Assembly: GCA_964620125.1 (NCBI GenBank)
Contig: CAZUGQ010000039.1
Coordinates: 1 to 13,557, forward strand
DNA: 13,557 nt
Direction: 5' to 3'
Source: OLB6 sp964620125
Lineage (GTDB): Bacteria; Bacteroidota; Ignavibacteria; Kapaibacteriales; Kapaibacteriaceae
Shown here: piece by piece, positions 10,046 to 13,557 of the stretch
Numbering within the stretch: position 1 is the first letter of the stretch
How the letters are laid out: each line of letters opens with the position of its first letter
Made by a program: the position numbers and the translations under genes
Notes under the pieces: generated by a model
Told to the model about the DNA's origin: nothing
Seen by the model: the letters and a program-made list of their open reading frames with translations, nothing else
Databases searched by the model: none

Positions 10046-11175
10046 CCGAGCTTCATGCTGATGTGGCAGTAATTGGTGCAGGCATTGTTGGCCTAGCTCA
10101 CGCCCTAGCTGCGGCTAGGCGTGGTTTGAAAGTGGTCGTTGTGGAGCGCAACGATTTTGCAGTCGGAGCTAGTGTTCGAAACTTTGGTTTGGTGTGGCCT
10201 GTTGGACAACCGCTTGGCTTACGCCTCAATCGTGCACTGCGTACCAAAGAGATCTGGTTGGATGTGTGCAGCAGTGCTAACCTGTACCTAGCTCAAAGCG
10301 GCAGCCTGCACCTTGCACACCGAGCAGACGAAAGAGCTGTCATTGAGGAATATGCTGAACAACTACATGCTGCTGGGCACACAGTTCAGGTGATTAGTCC
10401 GGCACAGGCGATGGAGCGTAGTCCTTGCACAAAACCCGATGAGCTCATTGCAGCCTTGTGGAGTCCGATGGAATGCATGGTGGACCCACGGGAGGCAATT
10501 CGAACGATACCTCATTGGCTGTCTGCCACGTTGGATGTGCAGTTTCGGTTCGGGACAACTGCACACGAGGTGGGCGATGGCTATGTGCAAACCTCAACTG
10601 AGCGGTGGAGGGTGCAGAAGACAATCGTGTGTTCAGGTGCCGATTTCGAGCATCTGTTTCCTGAAGTGTTCAGCGAAAGTGGCTTGGTTAGAGTCAAACT
10701 TCAGATGATGAGAACACATGCTCAGCCGGATTCATGGAGGATGGGACCCGCTCTATGTGCAGGTCTAACCCTCTTGCACTATGATTCGTTTGAAGGTTGT
10801 CCGTCGAGGTCTGCTCTGCTTGAAAGAGTCTTGCATGAGATGCCTGAATATGTCAGCAACGGTATACACGTATTGGTATCGCAGACAAGGACGGGAGAAA
10901 TCACCATTGGAGACTCGCACGTATATGGTCACACGCATGAACCCTTCGACGACTCCAACATCAATCGTCTCATACTGCAGGAGTTTAAACGGTTCGTCAA
11001 TCTTCCACACACATCAATTGCCGAGACTTGGCACGGCATCTATCCCAAACTTGATGGTAGAACGGAATTCATCCATACGGTGAGTGATCAGGTAGTGATC
11101 GTAAATGGTCTTGGAGGTGCAGGCATGACGCTTTCGTTTGGACTAGCCGAGGAGGTATTGCAATGGCTTTGGTGA
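10042..11175 (+). CDS. FAD-dependent aminophosphonate oxidoreductase (TIGR03364 type, DAO fold)
   Basis: This 377-residue flavoprotein of the D-amino-acid-oxidase/glycine-oxidase fold (PF01266) should oxidatively deaminate an amine with FAD. The N-terminal dinucleotide fold shows IGAGIVGL (GxGxxG at 12-17) and the ribose-binding acidic Glu35. GASVRNFG (42-49) and TWHGIYPK (329-336) are features I associate with the TIGR03364 group, which co-occurs with phosphonatase-like hydrolases. The C-terminal FAD site is GLGGAGMTLSFG (356-367). No signal peptide is present, so it is cytoplasmic. Published work describes recurrent FAD oxidoreductases in phosphonate operons that turn N-methyl-AEP, and sometimes AEP, into phosphonoacetaldehyde. 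That would feed the HAD enzyme encoded just upstream (ATGA overlap). Family assignment is strong. Which amine it oxidises is not determined by the sequence. Confidence 0.87.
   Translation: MTELHADVAVIGAGIVGLAHALAAARRGLKVVVVERNDFAVGASVRNFGLVWPVGQPLGLRLNRALRTKEIWLDVCSSANLYLAQSGSLHLAHRADERAVIEEYAEQLHAAGHTVQVISPAQAMERSPCTKPDELIAALWSPMECMVDPREAIRTIPHWLSATLDVQFRFGTTAHEVGDGYVQTSTERWRVQKTIVCSGADFEHLFPEVFSESGLVRVKLQMMRTHAQPDSWRMGPALCAGLTLLHYDSFEGCPSRSALLERVLHEMPEYVSNGIHVLVSQTRTGEITIGDSHVYGHTHEPFDDSNINRLILQEFKRFVNLPHTSIAETWHGIYPKLDGRTEFIHTVSDQVVIVNGLGGAGMTLSFGLAEEVLQWLW
11151..11156 (+). promoter_or_regulatory. Ribosome binding site of the PhnZ-like gene
   Basis: GGAGGT lies 6 nt before the ATG at 11163, inside the end of the oxidoreductase gene. 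It is the strongest Shine-Dalgarno in the distal part of the operon and supports the 13-bp gene overlap. Confidence 0.65.
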
Positions 11176-11738
11176 TTGAAGAATCTGTGGCTTCGGCATT
11201 TGGGCTACTTGAGCTACATGGAAATGAAGACTACATCGGTGAGCAAGTATCACAGTACGAACATGCAGTTCAGACAGCTCTGCTCGCTGAGCAGGCCAAC
11301 AGCGATGAAGAGGTGATACTCGCAGCGTTGTTCCATGACATTGGTCATCTTTGCGTGCATGCTGGCCACACCGCTCATATGGATGGCTATGGGATGGTTG
11401 ATCATGAAGGTATTGGCGCAGATTATTTGATTCACTTGGGATTCCCAGGCAAAGTAGCAGAGCTCGTCCGCAGCCATGTTCAAGCAAAACGGTATCTAGT
11501 TTATGCGGATGCCAGATATGCAGATGGTCTGAGTGACGCTAGCATCCGAACGCTTGCATTACAGGGAGGTACAATGTCGGCTGAGGAAGCTAAACGTTTC
11601 CTTGACTGGCCATTACATCCTCAAGCCGTGCAACTTCGTCGATGGGATGATGCAGCAAAGGTTGTCGGCATGCAGCTCCCCCCACTAGATCGCTACAAGG
11701 ATATGGCTCGGCGGGTACTTCAGGTAGCTGGACAATGA
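11163..11738 (+). CDS. phnZ: PhnZ-like HD-domain diiron oxygenase
   Basis: This 191-residue HD-domain protein resembles PhnZ, the mixed-valent diiron oxygenase that cleaves (R)-1-hydroxy-2-aminoethylphosphonate to glycine and phosphate. Residues known in PhnZ align almost without renumbering: the lid pair Tyr24/Glu27, iron ligands His34, His58-Asp59 (FHDIGH), His81 (PhnZ His80), His105 (His104) and Asp162 (Asp161, in RRWDDAAK), plus His62 and Lys109 (Lys108) in the substrate pocket. The numbering of PhnZ is from memory. The Tyr/Glu lid separates PhnZ-type oxygenases from hydrolytic HD phosphatases. It overlaps the oxidoreductase by 13 bp and the next gene by ATGA. The usual partner PhnY, the 2-oxoglutarate-dependent hydroxylase that makes the substrate, is not in the window. 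A divergent substrate is therefore possible. Confidence 0.85.
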   Translation: MALVIEESVASAFGLLELHGNEDYIGEQVSQYEHAVQTALLAEQANSDEEVILAALFHDIGHLCVHAGHTAHMDGYGMVDHEGIGADYLIHLGFPGKVAELVRSHVQAKRYLVYADARYADGLSDASIRTLALQGGTMSAEEAKRFLDWPLHPQAVQLRRWDDAAKVVGMQLPPLDRYKDMARRVLQVAGQ

Positions 11739-13540
11739 CAAGCAGACACCGAATGTCTTGGGTGGCTGTGCACGTTACCGTTGCAGCCTTTGCAACGTAT
11801 GCCTGTATGTATGCCTTTCGCAAACCCATCACTGCAGCAACATTCAGTGGTCAGGAGTTCGGTGGAATCGACCTGAAGGTGCTTGCCGTTATCGCCCAAA
11901 TCATGGGGTACACAGCATCGAAGTTTATAGGTATCTCAGTCGTATCTGGAATGCCCCAACGGTACCGAGCCCTAGCAATCCTAGCGTTCATCGGCATAGC
12001 GGAATTGGGGCTCCTTGGATTTGCTCTGGCTCCTTTTCCTTACAATGTTCTGTTCATGATTCTCAACGGATTGCCTCTAGGCATGATTTGGGGATTGGTG
12101 TTCAGTTTTGTCGAAGGTCGAAGACTCACCGAACTCATCGGACTTGGACTCAGTGTAAGCTTCATTATCAGTAGTGGGCTTGTAAAGAGCATCGGTCTCT
12201 GGGTTATGGCATCATGGGGTGTATCAGAGTACTGGATGCCGTTTGTTGTTGGGCTATTGGCATTGCCTCTACTAGGAACATCAGTTTGGGCGTTAAGTAA
12301 AGTTGCTCCACCTACCGAAGAAGAACAGCGAGCCACTAGCGTTCGGAAATCAATGACAAGTGCCGACCGAGCCATAATGTTGCGTGGCATAGGGATAGGA
12401 ATGGTTGTGCTGACTGCACTCTATGCGCTGCTGTCTATTTACCGCGATTTGAGAGATACATTCATGGTGGACATTCTTACGGAGTTGGGTTACGTACTTG
12501 AGCCTGCACTCCTAACGCAGACGGAACTACTGGTGGCTAGCGGCGTGCTGTGCGCACTTGCTACAGTGGTGATCGTGCGCGACCATGGTCGAGCACTGGT
12601 AATCTATCATGTGATATTCCTTGCTGCAATTACACTTATCGGTGCAAGCACACTACTTATGCGCCAGGGGGTACTTTCCCCGATTGCATGGATTGTATGC
12701 ACAGGCCTGGGTGTGTATGGAGCATACGTTCCATTCAACAGCATACTGTTCGATAGAGTGCTATCAGCCTTTCGATACACTGGCACCGCAGCCTTCCTGA
12801 TTTATGTTGCAGACGCATATGGATATCTAGGCAGTGCTTCGTTGTACGTGCTATCGAATACGTTGGGTGATGGTATTCGTTGGGTTGACTTGTTTATGTG
12901 GTGCAGTTCCGGAATCACAATCATTGGTCCTATTCTCGTTCTTACCTCTTTGTTCTACTTTGTTCGCAAGCATGGCGCAAGCCACGTTGTAGTTTCAGGC
13001 GTGGCCTTGTTTATTCTTCTTGGCGCACGCGCTAGTGCTCACGACGGCCATGATCCTAAACATCAAAGGGTGTTTGAATGGATACTACATCCCTCATACA
13101 CCCTACCGGGTAATGCTCCCTCTATCTCGAACACGCAATATCAATTCGAAGAGCCGATCACGCCGGACATGCTACCACTCCTGCACAACGGTCGGCTACC
13201 CTCCGATCGATTACAACCTATCCAGTCCCGGATTCTGAATACGACCGAGTCATACGCAATTGAGTTGTGGACCTGTAACCACGTGAACAAACCCGTTGCA
13301 GCTAGTGCATCCCTTATTGATACCAACGATACCAGAACAATCACACTTTTGATTTCTACAGATACGCTGTTGATTCGGCTCGGCGACAAGACACATAGAG
13401 TAGTGATACCTCGTGGACATAAACGATACTGGCATCATCTTGTAGTTAGTAAGTCTGACGACGTTTGGTATGTGTATGCTGATGCAAAGCTCGTTGTAAA
13501 AGAAGTGGGGTGGTTGGCTAAAACTAGACACGTGAGTTAG
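11735..13540 (+). CDS. DUF5690/MFS-like transporter with 13th TM and LamG-like C-terminal domain
   Basis: This 601-residue membrane protein starts within the PhnZ-like stop (ATGA). Residues 1-411 show about twelve hydrophobic segments (roughly 10-28, 48-70, 77-99, 103-126, 136-158, 167-187, 218-236, 262-281, 289-309, 315-338, 348-373, 384-410) and a charged central loop (188-215), an MFS-like 6+6 layout. The sequence, including SIYRDLRDTF (234-243), looks like the Bacteroidota DUF5690 family. A thirteenth segment (418-434) ends in ARASA followed by His-rich HDGHDPKH (436-443), like an internal signal-anchor. Residues about 445-601 resemble a LamG/concanavalin-type sandwich (YAIELWTCN at 507-515, RYWHHLVV at 564-571, WYVYADAKLV at 578-587). 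With a cytoplasmic N terminus, the odd count puts this domain in the periplasm. Its operon place suggests inner-membrane uptake of the aminophosphonate. That role is inferred. The LamG part looks short at its C-terminal end. Confidence 0.75.
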   Translation: MTSRHRMSWVAVHVTVAAFATYACMYAFRKPITAATFSGQEFGGIDLKVLAVIAQIMGYTASKFIGISVVSGMPQRYRALAILAFIGIAELGLLGFALAPFPYNVLFMILNGLPLGMIWGLVFSFVEGRRLTELIGLGLSVSFIISSGLVKSIGLWVMASWGVSEYWMPFVVGLLALPLLGTSVWALSKVAPPTEEEQRATSVRKSMTSADRAIMLRGIGIGMVVLTALYALLSIYRDLRDTFMVDILTELGYVLEPALLTQTELLVASGVLCALATVVIVRDHGRALVIYHVIFLAAITLIGASTLLMRQGVLSPIAWIVCTGLGVYGAYVPFNSILFDRVLSAFRYTGTAAFLIYVADAYGYLGSASLYVLSNTLGDGIRWVDLFMWCSSGITIIGPILVLTSLFYFVRKHGASHVVVSGVALFILLGARASAHDGHDPKHQRVFEWILHPSYTLPGNAPSISNTQYQFEEPITPDMLPLLHNGRLPSDRLQPIQSRILNTTESYAIELWTCNHVNKPVAASASLIDTNDTRTITLLISTDTLLIRLGDKTHRVVIPRGHKRYWHHLVVSKSDDVWYVYADAKLVVKEVGWLAKTRHVS

Positions 13541-13557
13541 TCAATCGTAGTTGTCGA

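Noticed and set aside
11758..12174. A 138-residue out-of-frame ORF inside the membrane-protein gene
   Set aside because: Composition is Cys/Arg-rich with no recognisable domain, and it overlaps strongly typed transmembrane coding sequence in another frame.
12970..13540. A separate secreted LamG-like gene after the transporter, beginning at a GTG near residue 423
   Set aside because: The frame is continuous with the transporter, there is no Shine-Dalgarno or ATG at the junction, and a fusion with a 13th membrane segment is simpler. A sequencing error is kept as a refutation test in the findings.

Overview
The window holds the end of an rRNA operon followed by a seven-gene co-directional cluster, all on the + strand. 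The SusC/SusD outer-membrane pair and the DUF5690-type membrane protein point to the Bacteroidota or a close relative (for example the Kapabacteria/Chlorobi side of that group). This assignment comes from family content only. The strong Shine-Dalgarno sequences before two genes (GGGAGG at 3396, GGAGGT at 11151) are less usual for core Bacteroidia, which slightly favours a basal lineage.

Layout. Positions 1-14 are the 5' arm of the 23S processing stem, whose 3' arm is 2809-2822. The 23S rRNA spans about 16-2800 and looks intact. A spacer without tRNA (2801-2956) leads to the 5S rRNA (about 2957-3074) and a GC-rich terminator hairpin (3082-3116). A gene-free interval follows (3117-3410). It carries an 8-bp inverted repeat (3277-3284 / 3298-3305) beside a TACAAT -10-like element, just before the cluster. 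The genes are: SusC/RagA-type TonB-dependent transporter (3411-6776), SusD-like lipoprotein (6804-8246), secreted PhoD-like phosphatase/phosphodiesterase (8243-9325), phosphonatase-like HAD hydrolase (9350-10045), FAD-dependent amine/aminophosphonate oxidoreductase of the TIGR03364 type (10042-11175), PhnZ-like HD-domain diiron oxygenase (11163-11738), and a DUF5690/MFS-like membrane protein with an added 13th membrane segment and a LamG-like C-terminal domain (11735-13540). Gaps are at most 27 nt, and four of the six junctions overlap (three of them ATGA), so this is almost certainly one operon.

Interpretation. The three soluble enzymes belong to families known from 2-aminoethylphosphonate (AEP) catabolism. 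The oxidoreductase can be expected to oxidise an aminophosphonate to a phosphono-aldehyde. The HAD enzyme, which retains the MGxxK lysine motif of phosphonatase, would cleave the C-P bond of that aldehyde. The PhnZ-like enzyme, which retains every iron ligand I can align, would cleave the C-P bond of 1-hydroxy-2-AEP oxidatively. The other four genes supply a route from the cell surface inward: SusCD for binding and TonB-driven import, the PhoD-like enzyme in the periplasm for releasing the head group or phosphate, and the DUF5690 protein as the probable inner-membrane carrier. I read the locus as a phosphonate-utilisation counterpart of a polysaccharide utilisation locus, probably for phosphonate-bearing lipids, glycans or other bulky esters. 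Family assignments are fairly secure. The joint substrate and the carrier role are inference.
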